Position numbers and translations under genes: made by a program
Shown: one piece after another, positions 25,131 through 33,971 of the stretch
Layout: the number at the start of each line of letters is the position of its first letter
Position numbering within the stretch: position 1 is the stretch's first letter
The notes under the pieces: model-generated
The model's input: the letters and a program-made list of their open reading frames with translations, nothing else
What the model was told of the DNA's origin: nothing
Databases searched by the model: none
Origin: Ostreiculturibacter nitratireducens
GTDB taxonomy: Bacteria > Pseudomonadota > Alphaproteobacteria > Rhodobacterales > Rhodobacteraceae
Direction of reading: 5' to 3'
Assembly: GCF_032670585.1 (NCBI RefSeq)
Contig: NZ_JAVQHL010000002.1
Location: 372,001 to 436,000, forward strand
DNA: 64,000 bases

Positions 25131-26660
25131 TCAGAAAAGCCCCGCGAGGAGGAAGCCGAGGCTGGTCAGACCTGCCCCCGTCAGCAGGAGCGTCGCGGAA
25201 TGCCAGCGAGAGGTCTGGGGCTGCGGCCTGGGCGCTTCCGCCTGGCGTGTCAGCGCCGCTTCGGTCAGCTGCGGCAGGCGGGGTCCGAACCGGGCCACGA
25301 CGCGTGCGGTCCTGAGGAGGTCACGGATCGCCGCGCGTGGGCCGAGGTTTTCCCGGATGTAGCTTTCGACGATCGGCTGCGCGACTTCCCAGATGTTGAT
25401 ATGCGGGTTCAGCGACCGCGCGACGCCCTCGACCACCACCATCGTGCGCTGGAGAAGGATCAGCTCTGTTCGCGTCTGCATCCCGAAGCGTTCGGTCACC
25501 TCGAAAAGATAGGCCAGGAGCCGCGCCATCGAGATGCGGGAGGCGTCCATGCCGAAGATCGGCTCGCCCACGGCCCTGAGCGCCCGGGCGAAATCGTCGA
25601 TGTCCCGGTCGCGGGGCACGTAGCCGGCTTCGAAATGGACCTCGGCCACCCGGCGGTAGTCGCGCCGGATGAAGCCCATCAGGATCTCTGCGTAGACGCG
25701 GCGGGTATAGTCGTCGATCCGCCCCATGATCCCGAAATCATAGGCGATGATGTCGCCGTTCGGCGCGACCTTCAGGTTCCCCTGGTGCAGGTCGGCGTGG
25801 AAATATCCGTCGCGCAGCGCGTGGCTGAGGAAGAGCTGAAGCACCCGCTCGCTGAGCGCGCGCATGTCGTGACCGGCGGCGGCGAGCGCATCCAGGTCGC
25901 CGAAAGATATGCCCTCGGCCCATCCGAGTGTCATGACGCGCCGGCCGGAAAGATACCAGACGGGTTCCGGCACGCAGAAGCCCGCGTCCTTTTCGGTGTT
26001 GGCGCGGAATTCGGACGCCGCCGCGCTTTCGAGGCGGAGATCGAGTTCCCCCATCACCACGCCCTCGAAATGAGCGATCACGTCCCTCGGGCGAAGCCGG
26101 CGGGATGAGGGCGACATCGCTTCGATGATGCCTGCGGCGAAGTAGAACGCGTCGATATCCTTGCGGAAGGCGCGTTCGATCCCCGGCCTCAGCACCTTGA
26201 CGGCGACCTCCTGCCCGTTCTCCATGAGACGCGCGCGGTGGACCTGCGCGATCGAGGCGGCGGCAACGGGTTCGGAGAACTCGGAGAAAACCTGGTCGAC
26301 GGGAAGCTCAAGCTCCTCCTCGAAGGTTCGCTTGGCGATGTCCTTGGGGAAGGGCGGCAGCTTGTCCTGAAGGTATTGAAGCTGCCTCGCCAGCTCCGCG
26401 CCAACGATGTCGGGTCGCGTGGAAAGGATCTGGCCGAACTTGATGTAGGCCGGCCCCAGCGCCGTCAGCGCCCGCGTGGCCGGTGGCAGCTTCGGGTCGC
26501 CCTTGAGCCCGAGCCACTTGAACGGCCAGCCCAGGACGCGCGCAGCGACGCGCAGACGCGGCGGCGCATTGAACGCCTCGAGAACCGCATGCATCGCGCC
26601 GGTGCGCTCGAGCGTCGCGCCGGTCCGAACCAGCCGCCAGATGTTGTGAGGCCCGCGCAA
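25131..26660 (-). CDS. ubiB: Ubiquinone biosynthesis atypical kinase/ATPase UbiB
   Basis: UbiB supports ubiquinone synthesis and lipid-intermediate extraction at the membrane. The protein is 509 aa with the diagnostic KxGQ motif (YIKFGQILSTRPD), the kinase-like core (AAASIAQVHRARL, VAVKVLRPG, HADLHQGNL, AYDFGIMG), and C-terminal hydrophobic segments (TLLLTGAGLTSLGFLLAGLF). The start is TTG at 26660, with GAAGG seven bases upstream; the ubiE stop is three bases before. It forms a leftward pair with ubiE. Confidence 0.96.
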   Translation of the reverse strand: MRGPHNIWRLVRTGATLERTGAMHAVLEAFNAPPRLRVAARVLGWPFKWLGLKGDPKLPPATRALTALGPAYIKFGQILSTRPDIVGAELARQLQYLQDKLPPFPKDIAKRTFEEELELPVDQVFSEFSEPVAAASIAQVHRARLMENGQEVAVKVLRPGIERAFRKDIDAFYFAAGIIEAMSPSSRRLRPRDVIAHFEGVVMGELDLRLESAAASEFRANTEKDAGFCVPEPVWYLSGRRVMTLGWAEGISFGDLDALAAAGHDMRALSERVLQLFLSHALRDGYFHADLHQGNLKVAPNGDIIAYDFGIMGRIDDYTRRVYAEILMGFIRRDYRRVAEVHFEAGYVPRDRDIDDFARALRAVGEPIFGMDASRISMARLLAYLFEVTERFGMQTRTELILLQRTMVVVEGVARSLNPHINIWEVAQPIVESYIRENLGPRAAIRDLLRTARVVARFGPRLPQLTEAALTRQAEAPRPQPQTSRWHSATLLLTGAGLTSLGFLLAGLF

Positions 26661-26662
26661 GA

Positions 26663-27415
26663 TCAGACCTTCCAGCCGGAATGGAGCGCCGCGACGCCCA
26701 TCGTGAGGTTGCGGTACTTGACCTGTTCGAAGCCGGCCTTCCGGATCATCGCGGCGAAGGTCTCCTGGTCCGGGAACTTCCGGATCGATTCGACGAGGTA
26801 CTGATAGCTCTCGCGGTCGCGCGCCACGATCTGGCCCATCAGCGGGATGACGTTGAAGGAATAGCGGTCATAGGCCCATTGCATCGCTGGATTGGGCAGC
26901 TGGCTGAACTCCAGCACCATGATCCGTCCGCCGGGCTTCAGCACCCGGTAGGCCTCGGAGAGCGCGTCCTCGATGCGGGTCACGTTCCGGATGCCGAAGC
27001 TGATCGTGTAGACGTCGAAGGTCTCGTCCTCGAAGGGAAGCGCCATCGCGTCGCCCACGACCCAGTCGAGCCGGTCGCCCAGCCGTTCCGCCTCCGCGCG
27101 CTTCTGCCCCTCGACCAGCATGGATTCGGTCATGTCGCAGACGACGGCCTCCGCCCCCGGTGCGCGGCGGAGGAACCGGAACGCGATGTCACCGGTTCCG
27201 CCTGCGACGTCCAGAAGCCTCTGGCCGGAGCGGGGCGCCAGCCAGTCCATCATCGCGTCCTTCCAGAGCCGGTGGACACCCCCCGACATCAGGTCGTTCA
27301 TCACGTCGTAGCGGTTCGCGACGCGCGTGAAGACTCCATGCACCATCCCGGCCTTCTCGGCCTCGTCCACGGTCTGGAACCCGAAGTGGGTCGTCTTTCG
27401 GTCGTCTTCGCGCAT
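26663..27415 (-). CDS. ubiE: Ubiquinone/menaquinone C-methyltransferase UbiE
   Basis: SAM-dependent C-methyltransferase of the ubiquinone ring. The protein is 250 aa with the SAM motif LLDVAGGTGDIAFRFL, GDAMALPFEDETFDV, the family motif FGIRNVTRIEDAL, and LEFSQLPNPAMQWAYDRYS. Length is typical. It shares an operon with ubiB and diverges from mutM; a good sigma-70-like promoter lies at 27447-27474. Confidence 0.97.
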   Translation of the reverse strand: MREDDRKTTHFGFQTVDEAEKAGMVHGVFTRVANRYDVMNDLMSGGVHRLWKDAMMDWLAPRSGQRLLDVAGGTGDIAFRFLRRAPGAEAVVCDMTESMLVEGQKRAEAERLGDRLDWVVGDAMALPFEDETFDVYTISFGIRNVTRIEDALSEAYRVLKPGGRIMVLEFSQLPNPAMQWAYDRYSFNVIPLMGQIVARDRESYQYLVESIRKFPDQETFAAMIRKAGFEQVKYRNLTMGVAALHSGWKV

Positions 27416-27446
27416 CGTGCCTTGCCGTTTTCCCGAACTCGCCCTT

Positions 27447-27474
27447 CTTATAGAAGCCTTGCGCGCAGTGACAA
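27447..27474 (-). promoter_or_regulatory. Sigma-70-like promoter for ubiE-ubiB
   Basis: Minus strand: TTGTCA (27474-27469), a 16-base spacer, TATAAG (27452-27447). Each hexamer matches five of six consensus bases. It points at ubiE, about 30 bases upstream of the ATG. Confidence 0.6.
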
Positions 27475-27492
27475 TGCGACAAGAGGATAGAG

Positions 27493-28344
27493 ATGCCAGA
27501 ACTGCCCGAGGTCGAAACCGTCCGCCGTGGCCTCCTGCCGGTCATGGAGGGGCGCCGCATCCTCTCCGCCGAGGTCCGGCGGCCCGATCTCCGCTGGCGG
27601 TTCCCGGATCGGATGTCGGAGCGGTTGACGGGTGCGCGCGTGGACATGCTGCGCCGCCGGTCGAAATACATCCTCGCGGATCTTTCGACCGGCGAGACGC
27701 TTCTCATCCACCTCGGCATGTCGGGCCGGATGCTCATCTCGGGAAAGATGCTGGGCGAGTTTCACCACGACCATCCGGCGCCGCAGAAGCACGACCATGT
27801 CGTGCTCGAGATGGAAGGCGGCGCGCGCGTCACATTCAACGATGCCCGCCGCTTCGGTGCGATGGACCTGATGCCGACGGGCGCGGCCGACGATCACTGG
27901 CTCCTCGCCGGGCTCGGTCCGGAACCCTTCGGCAACGATTTCCACGAGGAATACCTTGTCGCGCGCCTCAAGGGCCGGGCGACGCCGATCAAGGCCGCGC
28001 TTCTGGACCAGCGCGTGGTCGCGGGGCTGGGCAACATCTATGTCTGCGAGGTCCTGCACCGTGCGGGCATCCACCCGCGCCGGAAGGCGGGCACGATTTC
28101 GGCGGCCCGCGTCGCGGGTCTTGTCCCGATCATCCGCGAGGTCCTGTCCGAAGCGATCGAGGCCGGCGGGTCGTCGCTGCGCGACTATCGCCGGGCGGAT
28201 GGCGAACTCGGGTACTTCCAGCATACGTTCCGCGTCTATGACCGGGAGGGCGAACCCTGCCAGAGCGAAGGCTGCACGGGAACGATTGCGCGAATCGTTC
28301 AGTCCGGCCGGTCCTCGTTCTACTGCCCCGTGTGCCAAAGATGA
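27493..28344 (+). CDS. mutM: Formamidopyrimidine-DNA glycosylase MutM
   Basis: Removes 8-oxoguanine and formamidopyrimidines and nicks the abasic site. The protein is 283 aa, starting MPELPEVETVRRGL: Pro2 is the catalytic nucleophile and Glu3 the acid. HLGMSGRM and the helix-two-turn-helix region AGLGNIYVCEVLHRAGIHP follow, and the C-terminal zinc finger has four cysteines (CQSEGC and CPVC). AGAGGATAG precedes the ATG. Next to an enoyl-CoA hydratase gene, as in related genomes. Confidence 0.97.
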   Translation: MPELPEVETVRRGLLPVMEGRRILSAEVRRPDLRWRFPDRMSERLTGARVDMLRRRSKYILADLSTGETLLIHLGMSGRMLISGKMLGEFHHDHPAPQKHDHVVLEMEGGARVTFNDARRFGAMDLMPTGAADDHWLLAGLGPEPFGNDFHEEYLVARLKGRATPIKAALLDQRVVAGLGNIYVCEVLHRAGIHPRRKAGTISAARVAGLVPIIREVLSEAIEAGGSSLRDYRRADGELGYFQHTFRVYDREGEPCQSEGCTGTIARIVQSGRSSFYCPVCQR

Positions 28345-28406
28345 CTTGATCCCGCCTGCGGGACTGTTATGGACTCGTGCCCGCACCGAAGGAAAGGCAA
28401 GGCCAA

Positions 28407-29183
28407 ATGGCTTACGAGACGCTGATCGTCGAGATCGAGGACTATGTCGCCCTCATCCGCCTGAACCGCCCAGACGCCCTCAACGCGCTGAACTCCCAGC
28501 TCCTTGGCGAATTGTCGGACGCGGTGAAAAGCGCCGACGCGAACGACAAGGTGCGCTGCATCGTCATCACCGGTTCCGACAAGGCCTTCGCGGCCGGGGC
28601 GGACATCAAGGAAATGTCCGAAAAGACCTTCGTCGAGGTCTTCTCGGACGACCTCTTCGCCTCCGAGGCCGCCGCGATCGAACGGTGCCGCAAGCCGATC
28701 ATCGCCGCGGTGGCGGGCTACGCCCTCGGCGGCGGTTGCGAGCTCGCGATGCTCTGCGACTTCATCATCGCAGCCGACACCGCCAAGTTCGGCCAGCCCG
28801 AGATCAACCTCGGCGTGGTGGCCGGGATCGGCGGCACCCAGCGCCTGACCCGCTTCGTCGGCAAGTCGAAGGCGATGGACATGCACCTGACCGGCCGCTT
28901 CATGGACGCGGCCGAGGCGGAACGTTCGGGGCTCGTCTCGCGCGTGGTGCCGGCCGCGAAGCTGGTTCCCGAGGCGCTCGCGGCGGCGAAGAAGATCGCC
29001 GAGAAATCCGCCCTCGCCGCGATGGCGGTGAAGGAGGCGGTGAACCGCAGCTACGAGACGACGCTTCGCGAAGGCGTGCTTTTCGAACGCCGCCTTTTCC
29101 ACGCACTTTTCGCCACCGAAGACCAGAAGGAGGGCATGAATGCCTTCCTCGAGAAGCGCGAAGCGCAGTTCCGCGACAGATAA
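28407..29183 (+). CDS. Enoyl-CoA hydratase
   Basis: Hydrates 2-enoyl-CoA in beta-oxidation. From ATG 28407 the protein is 258 aa. Crotonase features are NRPDALNALN, the oxyanion-hole region KAFAAGADIKEM, and the catalytic region GYALGGGCELAMLCDFIIA with QPEINLGVVAGIGGTQRL, which carries both glutamates of a true hydratase. An upstream GTG at 28377 is possible, but AAGG sites favour the ATG. It is 62 bases after mutM. Confidence 0.92.
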   Translation: MAYETLIVEIEDYVALIRLNRPDALNALNSQLLGELSDAVKSADANDKVRCIVITGSDKAFAAGADIKEMSEKTFVEVFSDDLFASEAAAIERCRKPIIAAVAGYALGGGCELAMLCDFIIAADTAKFGQPEINLGVVAGIGGTQRLTRFVGKSKAMDMHLTGRFMDAAEAERSGLVSRVVPAAKLVPEALAAAKKIAEKSALAAMAVKEAVNRSYETTLREGVLFERRLFHALFATEDQKEGMNAFLEKREAQFRDR

Positions 29184-29207
29184 GCGGAAAAACCGGGTCC
29201 AGCCCGG

Positions 29208-29236
29208 TTGACAGGACCCCGAGTCGCGCATAGAAG
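29208..29236 (+). promoter_or_regulatory. Promoter for rpsT, overlapping a dyad
   Basis: Perfect -35 TTGACA (29208-29213), a 17-base spacer, and TAGAAG (29231-29236, four of six). The -35 overlaps the right arm of a perfect 7-bp dyad (AACCGGG, 5-base loop, CCCGGTT, 29191-29209), which may be the end of the upstream gene's mRNA. Confidence 0.65.
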
Positions 29237-29277
29237 CGCGGCTTCAGATTTACCCGAAGCGAAATCGGAACCGACAC

Positions 29278-29544
29278 ATGGCCAATACGCCCCAGTCCAA
29301 GAAGCGCGCCCGTCAGAATGAGCGCCGCTACGCCGTGAACAAGGCGCGCCGGTCGCGCATCCGCACCTTCCTCCGCAAGGTGGAAGAAGCGATCGCCTCC
29401 GGGAACCAGGACGCTGCCGCCGCCGCTCTTCGCGAAGCGCAGCCTGAACTGGCTCGTGGCGTGACGAAAGGCGTGATGCACAAGAACACCGTGGCGCGCA
29501 AGCTGTCGCGCCTTTCGGCCCGCGTGAAAGCGCTCGCCGCCTGA
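29278..29544 (+). CDS. rpsT: 30S ribosomal protein S20
   Basis: Binds 16S rRNA in the body of the small subunit. The protein is 88 aa, Lys/Arg/Ala-rich, with the family start ANTPQSKKRARQNERR and the motif GVMHKNTVARKLSRLS. Length is standard. It has its own promoter and a strong terminator, so it is a single-gene unit just before dnaA, the usual order in this group. Confidence 0.98.
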   Translation: MANTPQSKKRARQNERRYAVNKARRSRIRTFLRKVEEAIASGNQDAAAAALREAQPELARGVTKGVMHKNTVARKLSRLSARVKALAA

Positions 29545-29571
29545 TACCCGAACGACTCGGGAACGTATTAA

Positions 29572-29599
29572 GGACGCGGACAGTCTCCGCGTCCTTTTT
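29572..29599 (+). terminator. Rho-independent terminator after rpsT
   Basis: A perfect 9-bp stem GGACGCGGA/TCCGCGTCC with a 5-base loop (CAGTC) followed by TTTTT. It begins 28 bases after the rpsT stop. Confidence 0.9.
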
Positions 29600-29962
29600 G
29601 CGTTTGGCCAAGAAAAATACCCCTTTGTGGCGCTGCTGCACGGCTTCGCGGATTCGTCCGGGCAAAGTGTGAGTCAAGAGCGAAGTTCTGTTGCGGCGGC
29701 TCGGACCTTGTTGCTAGCGTCCAAGGGCGATTCACATCGTCTTGGGGGGCATGACGTATCCCTGGGTGGTGAGGGTACAATTGTTACCGCTAAACCACGC
29801 TGCCGAATCCGCTCTGGCGGAGAGGGTTACGTTTGTCGGTCGTTGGGGGGAAGATCCGCCGAGCGTTCCGATCGGATGTGCTGACGTGAGTGGGGCCCGT
29901 CCTCTCTCTGCGGCACATGTTGGATGTCCAGGACCCACGCTTCCCGCGGGAAGCGGCCGGCA

Positions 29963-29984
29963 CCGGGGAAACACCTTTTCCCGG
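29963..29984 (+). promoter_or_regulatory. Hairpin in the dnaA leader
   Basis: CCGGGGAAA pairs with TTTTCCCGG through nine pairs (one G-U) around the loop CACC. It ends 108 bases before the dnaA ATG. It is not followed by a T-run, so an attenuator or mRNA-stability element is more likely than a terminator. Confidence 0.4.
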
Positions 29985-30092
29985 ATCGGTCGTGTTCGTC
30001 TGCGTGGCGCGTAGAACGGGGAGGCGCAGGCAGTCGTGAAGGCCGCGGCCAGGGATGGCGCGGTGCAGAGTGGACAGATTGGGCGAAAAAGA

Positions 30093-31466
30093 ATGACCGA
30101 AGACTCTTGGGGGCAGGTGCGTGATGAACTCCTCAAATCAATCGGCAAGAACAACTTCCTTACCTGGATCGAGCCGCTGAAACTTGCCGAGCTGAAGGAA
30201 GGCATCGCCCGGATCGAAGCCCCGACGAGCTTCCTCGGCGAATGGGTTTCCCGGAATTTCGGCGACCAGATCCGCCAGCTCTTCAAGAAGGCAGGCCAGC
30301 CCGTCGACCGGCTGGAATTCTACACGCCCAAGTCGCGCCCGGTTCCGCTCAAGGACCTGACGGAGCGCCCGGCGAAGGCGCCGAAGGCCAAGGCGGAGCC
30401 CGCCCGCGAGAAGGAAGAGGGGTCTCTGCCCGGCGCGCCGCTCGATTCGCGCTTCACCTTCGACAGCTTCGTGGTCGGCAAACCGAACGAGCTTGCCCAC
30501 GCCGCGGCCCGCCGCGTGGCCGAAGGCGGCCAGGTCACGTTCAATCCTCTGTTCCTCTACGGCGGCGTCGGCCTCGGCAAGACGCACCTCATGCACGCGA
30601 TCGCGCATGAACTCCGCACCCGTCAGCCCAACCTGCGCGTCCTTTACCTCTCGGCCGAGCAGTTCATGTACCGCTTCGTCCAGGCGCTCCGCGACAAGGA
30701 GATCATGGGCTTCAAGGAAATCTTCCGCTCGGTCGATGTCCTGATGGTCGATGATGTTCAGTTCATCGCCGGGAAGGATTCCACGCAGGAGGAATTCTTC
30801 CATACGTTCAACGCCCTGGTCGATCAGCACAAGCAGATCGTCATCTCCGCCGACCGCGCGCCGGGCGAGATCAAGGACCTCGAGGAGCGGATCCGCAGCC
30901 GCCTCCAGTGCGGCCTCGTCGTCGATCTGCACCCGACGGACTACGAACTGCGTCTCGGGATCCTTCAGCAGAAGGCCGACTTCTACAAGAACCAGTACCA
31001 GGGCCTGCGGCTTGCCGACGGCGTGCTGGAATTCCTGGCGCACCGGATCACGACCAACGTCCGGGTCCTCGAGGGCGCGCTCACGCGGCTCTTCGCCTTC
31101 GCCTCGCTCGTCGGGCGCGAAATCACGCTCGACCTCGCGCAGGACTGCCTCGCGGACATCCTGCGCGCCTCGGACCGCAAGGTTTCGATCGAGGAGATCC
31201 AGCGGAAGGTCAGCGAGCATTACAGCATCCGCCTTTCCGACATGATCGGGCCAAAGCGGAACCGCACGATCGCCCGGCCGCGGCAGGTCGCGATGTATCT
31301 CTGCAAGCAGCTGACCAGCCGTTCCCTTCCGGAAATCGGCCGCCGCTTCGGCGGGCGCGATCACACGACGATCATGCACGGGATCCGAAAGATCGAGGAA
31401 CTGATGCAGTCCGACGCCCAGCTGCGCGAGGATCTCGACCTCCTGCGCAGGCTCCTGGAGGGCTGA
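30093..31466 (+). CDS. dnaA: Chromosomal replication initiator DnaA
   Basis: AAA+ initiator that opens the origin. From ATG 30093 the protein is 457 aa: domain I (residues 1-85, WGQVRDELLKSIGKNNFLTW), a short charged linker, the AAA+ domain with Walker A GGVGLGKT at 157-164 and Walker B region VLMVDDVQFIAGK, and the DNA-binding domain with the signature GGRDHTTIMHGIRKIE. The start lacks a good ribosome site (GGGCGAAAAAGA), and an in-frame extension to 30036 exists but would add unconserved residues. dnaN follows after 122 bases. Confidence 0.97.
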   Translation: MTEDSWGQVRDELLKSIGKNNFLTWIEPLKLAELKEGIARIEAPTSFLGEWVSRNFGDQIRQLFKKAGQPVDRLEFYTPKSRPVPLKDLTERPAKAPKAKAEPAREKEEGSLPGAPLDSRFTFDSFVVGKPNELAHAAARRVAEGGQVTFNPLFLYGGVGLGKTHLMHAIAHELRTRQPNLRVLYLSAEQFMYRFVQALRDKEIMGFKEIFRSVDVLMVDDVQFIAGKDSTQEEFFHTFNALVDQHKQIVISADRAPGEIKDLEERIRSRLQCGLVVDLHPTDYELRLGILQQKADFYKNQYQGLRLADGVLEFLAHRITTNVRVLEGALTRLFAFASLVGREITLDLAQDCLADILRASDRKVSIEEIQRKVSEHYSIRLSDMIGPKRNRTIARPRQVAMYLCKQLTSRSLPEIGRRFGGRDHTTIMHGIRKIEELMQSDAQLREDLDLLRRLLEG

Positions 31467-31588
31467 CGCCACCCGACCCCACGGGGAGCGGTCTTGACGC
31501 TTCCCGCATTACGTCCGACAGTCCTGAAAAGTCTTGTGCCGGCGGGAATATCGGCTAGTTTTCCCGTCCCGGCAGCATGGGGGAAGCA

Positions 31589-32707
31589 ATGAAGATCAGT
31601 ATCGAGCGGGCCGCCCTTCTGAAGGCGGTGGGTCAGGCGCAGTCGGTCGTCGAGCGCCGCAACACGATCCCGATCCTCGCCAACGTTCTGATCGAGGCCG
31701 AGGGCGACAAGGTCACCTTCCGGGCGACCGATCTTGATATCGAGGTGCTCGACCGGACCGCCGCCGTCGTGGACCGTCCCGGCGCGACGACCGTTTCGGC
31801 CGTCACGCTGCACGAGATCGTCCGCAAGCTTCCCGACGGCGCGCTGGTCCAGCTGACCGACGATGCGGCCGCCGGTCGCCTGACCGTGCAGGCCGGGCGC
31901 TCGACCTTCTCGCTCGCGACGCTGCCGAAGGAAGATTTCCCGATCATGGCCTCGTCGGAATACGCGGCCAATTTCTCGGCCCCGGCGCCGGTTCTGCGGC
32001 GGCTCTTCGACAAGTCGAAGTTCGCGATTTCCACCGAGGAGACGCGCTATTACCTGAACGGCGTCTACATGCATGTCGCTGACGGCGAGGAGGGCAGGGT
32101 CCTTCGCTGTGTCGCGACCGATGGGCACCGGCTGGCGCGCATCGACGCGCCGCTCCCCGAGGGCGCGGAAAAGATGCCGGGCGTGATCGTTCCGCGCAAG
32201 ACCGTGGGCGAACTTCGCAAGCTTCTGGACGATGACGAGATGCAGATCGCGGTCTCCGTGTCGGAAACCAAGGTCCGGTTCGCGACGCCCGACATCACGC
32301 TGACCTCCAAGGTCATCGACGGGACCTTCCCCGATTATTCTCGCGTCATCCCGACCGGCAACACCCGCAAGCTGGAAGTGGACGCGGCGGAATTCGCGCG
32401 CGCCGTGGATCGGGTGGCAACGGTGTCGTCCGAACGGTCGCGCGCGGTGAAACTCGCGCTCGACGAGGACCGGCTGGTTCTTTCCGTGAACGCTCCCGAC
32501 GCCGGCGCGGCGGAGGAGGAGCTTGCCGTGGCCTATGGCGACGACCGGCTGGAGATCGGCTTCAACGCCAAGTATCTCCTTGAAATCGCGAGCCAGGTGG
32601 ACCGCGAGAACGCCGTGTTCCTGTTCAACTCCTCGGGAGATCCGACGCTGATGCGCGAGGGCGGGGACACCTCGGCGGTCTACGTCGTCATGCCGATGCG
32701 GGTGTGA
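31589..32707 (+). CDS. dnaN: DNA polymerase III beta clamp
   Basis: Sliding clamp of replication. From ATG 31589 the protein is 372 aa of three repeated clamp domains: MKISIERAALLKAVGQAQSV starts domain I, and the C-terminus DTSAVYVVMPMRV is typical. GGGGGAAG lies just upstream. The recF frame opens over its stop codon (GTGA). Confidence 0.97.
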   Translation: MKISIERAALLKAVGQAQSVVERRNTIPILANVLIEAEGDKVTFRATDLDIEVLDRTAAVVDRPGATTVSAVTLHEIVRKLPDGALVQLTDDAAAGRLTVQAGRSTFSLATLPKEDFPIMASSEYAANFSAPAPVLRRLFDKSKFAISTEETRYYLNGVYMHVADGEEGRVLRCVATDGHRLARIDAPLPEGAEKMPGVIVPRKTVGELRKLLDDDEMQIAVSVSETKVRFATPDITLTSKVIDGTFPDYSRVIPTGNTRKLEVDAAEFARAVDRVATVSSERSRAVKLALDEDRLVLSVNAPDAGAAEEELAVAYGDDRLEIGFNAKYLLEIASQVDRENAVFLFNSSGDPTLMREGGDTSAVYVVMPMRV

Positions 32708-32769
32708 GCGCCGAGTCGACAAGCCCCTCCACCGGAGGGGGCTCTCCTCAACAGATGATCGGCAGGCGC

Positions 32770-33879
32770 ATGCCCGGCCTGTTTCTGACCGACCTGACGC
32801 TATCGCATTTCCGTTCGCATGTCCGTGCGCGGATGGAACTCGACGGCCGGCCGATTGCCATCTTCGGTCCGAACGGGGCCGGCAAGACGAACATCCTGGA
32901 AGCGGTGTCGCTCCTCTCCCCCGGGCGGGGCCTGCGGCGGGCATCCCCGGACGAGATCGCGCGGCGGCCGGAGGCGCTGGGCTGGAAGATCTCGGCCGTC
33001 TTGCGCAGCCTGCACCAGATTCACGAGGTTGAGACCTTCGCGGAGCCAGGCGGCGCGCGGACCGTCATGATCGACGGCAAGGCCGCGACCCAGACGGCGT
33101 TGGGAAGAATCGCGCGGGTTCTCTGGCTCGTGCCGGCCATGGACCGGCTCTGGATCGAGGGCGCAGAAGGCCGGCGGCGGTTCCTTGACCGCATGACGCT
33201 CAGCTTCGAGCCGGGGCACGGCGAGGCAGTGCTCTCCTACGAGAAATCCATGCGTGAACGGAACCGTCTTCTGAAGGACGGCGTGCGCGACGCGGGCTGG
33301 TACGGGGCGCTGGAAGCGCAGATGGCGGAGGCGGGGGCAGCGATCCAGACGAAGCGGGCGGATGCCATCGTTCGGCTTCAGGCGGCGCAGGAGGGCGCGG
33401 AGACGGCTTTTCCGGCGGCGGCTCTCGCGCTGGCCGGACCGGACGGGGAGGAGGAACCCTGGGGCGAGGACGCGCTCAAGGCGGCTTTCGCCGAGGGGCG
33501 CCCCAAGGACATGGCGGCGGGGCGGACACTTGTCGGCCCCCACCGCGCGGACCTCGGCGCAGTCTACACGGCGAAGGGCGTGCCGGCCGCGCAGTGTTCG
33601 ACCGGAGAGCAGAAGGCACTCCTGATCTCGCTGATCCTCGCGAACGGTCGGGCACTCGCCGATGATTTCGGCGCGGCGCCGATCCTTCTTCTGGACGAGG
33701 TGGCGGCCCATCTGGATGCGGGGCGCCGGGCGGCGCTCTACGACGAGATTTGCGCGCTTGGTGCGCAGGCCTGGATGACGGGCACGGGCGCGGAGCTTTT
33801 CGAGGGGCTGGAGGGGCGCGCGCAGTTCTTCGAGGTGAGCGAGACGGACGGGGTGTCCTCGGTCGCCGAGAAGGCGTGA
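32770..33879 (+). CDS. recF: DNA replication and repair protein RecF
   Basis: SMC-like ATPase that helps load RecA at gaps. From ATG 32770 the protein is 369 aa: Walker A GPNGAGKTN near residue 36, ABC-type signature QCSTGEQKALLISLIL, and Walker B APILLLDEVAAHLD. The frame is open from GTG 32704, which overlaps the dnaN stop, and ATG 32755 is a third choice. I take 32770 because conserved sequence (PGLFLTDLTLSHFRSH) begins there; no candidate has a strong ribosome site, so coupling to dnaN is likely. Confidence 0.93.
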   Translation: MPGLFLTDLTLSHFRSHVRARMELDGRPIAIFGPNGAGKTNILEAVSLLSPGRGLRRASPDEIARRPEALGWKISAVLRSLHQIHEVETFAEPGGARTVMIDGKAATQTALGRIARVLWLVPAMDRLWIEGAEGRRRFLDRMTLSFEPGHGEAVLSYEKSMRERNRLLKDGVRDAGWYGALEAQMAEAGAAIQTKRADAIVRLQAAQEGAETAFPAAALALAGPDGEEEPWGEDALKAAFAEGRPKDMAAGRTLVGPHRADLGAVYTAKGVPAAQCSTGEQKALLISLILANGRALADDFGAAPILLLDEVAAHLDAGRRAALYDEICALGAQAWMTGTGAELFEGLEGRAQFFEVSETDGVSSVAEKA

Positions 33880-33971
33880 GCGGCACCCGTCGCGCGGACC
33901 CTTCGGGACCTATTCCGCGGATACGGATGATGATGTAAGAGTTTGCGGTCCCACCCTCCCCGGAGCAAGAA

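Larger units (their letters stand above)
29545..30092 (+). other. 548-base gap between rpsT and dnaA (dnaA control region)
   Basis: No convincing protein or RNA gene was found. The gap holds the rpsT terminator (29572-29599) and then about 490 bases of lower-GC-skew sequence ending at dnaA. It has five GANTC sites (29554, 29651, 29671, 29729, 29805), more than the roughly two expected by chance, a 12-base perfect palindrome TTCCCGCGGGAA (29941-29952), and a hairpin at 29963-29984. I looked for TTATCCACA-like DnaA boxes on both strands and saw none, so this is probably the dnaA promoter and leader and not an obvious oriC. Confidence 0.6.

Noticed and set aside
29742..30014. 90-codon frame in the dnaA control region
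   Set aside because: No ribosome site, no domain, and it crosses the leader hairpin and palindrome.
29545..30092. Chromosomal origin upstream of dnaA
   Set aside because: No TTATCCACA-like boxes or AT-rich unwinding element could be seen; in this group oriC often lies away from dnaA.
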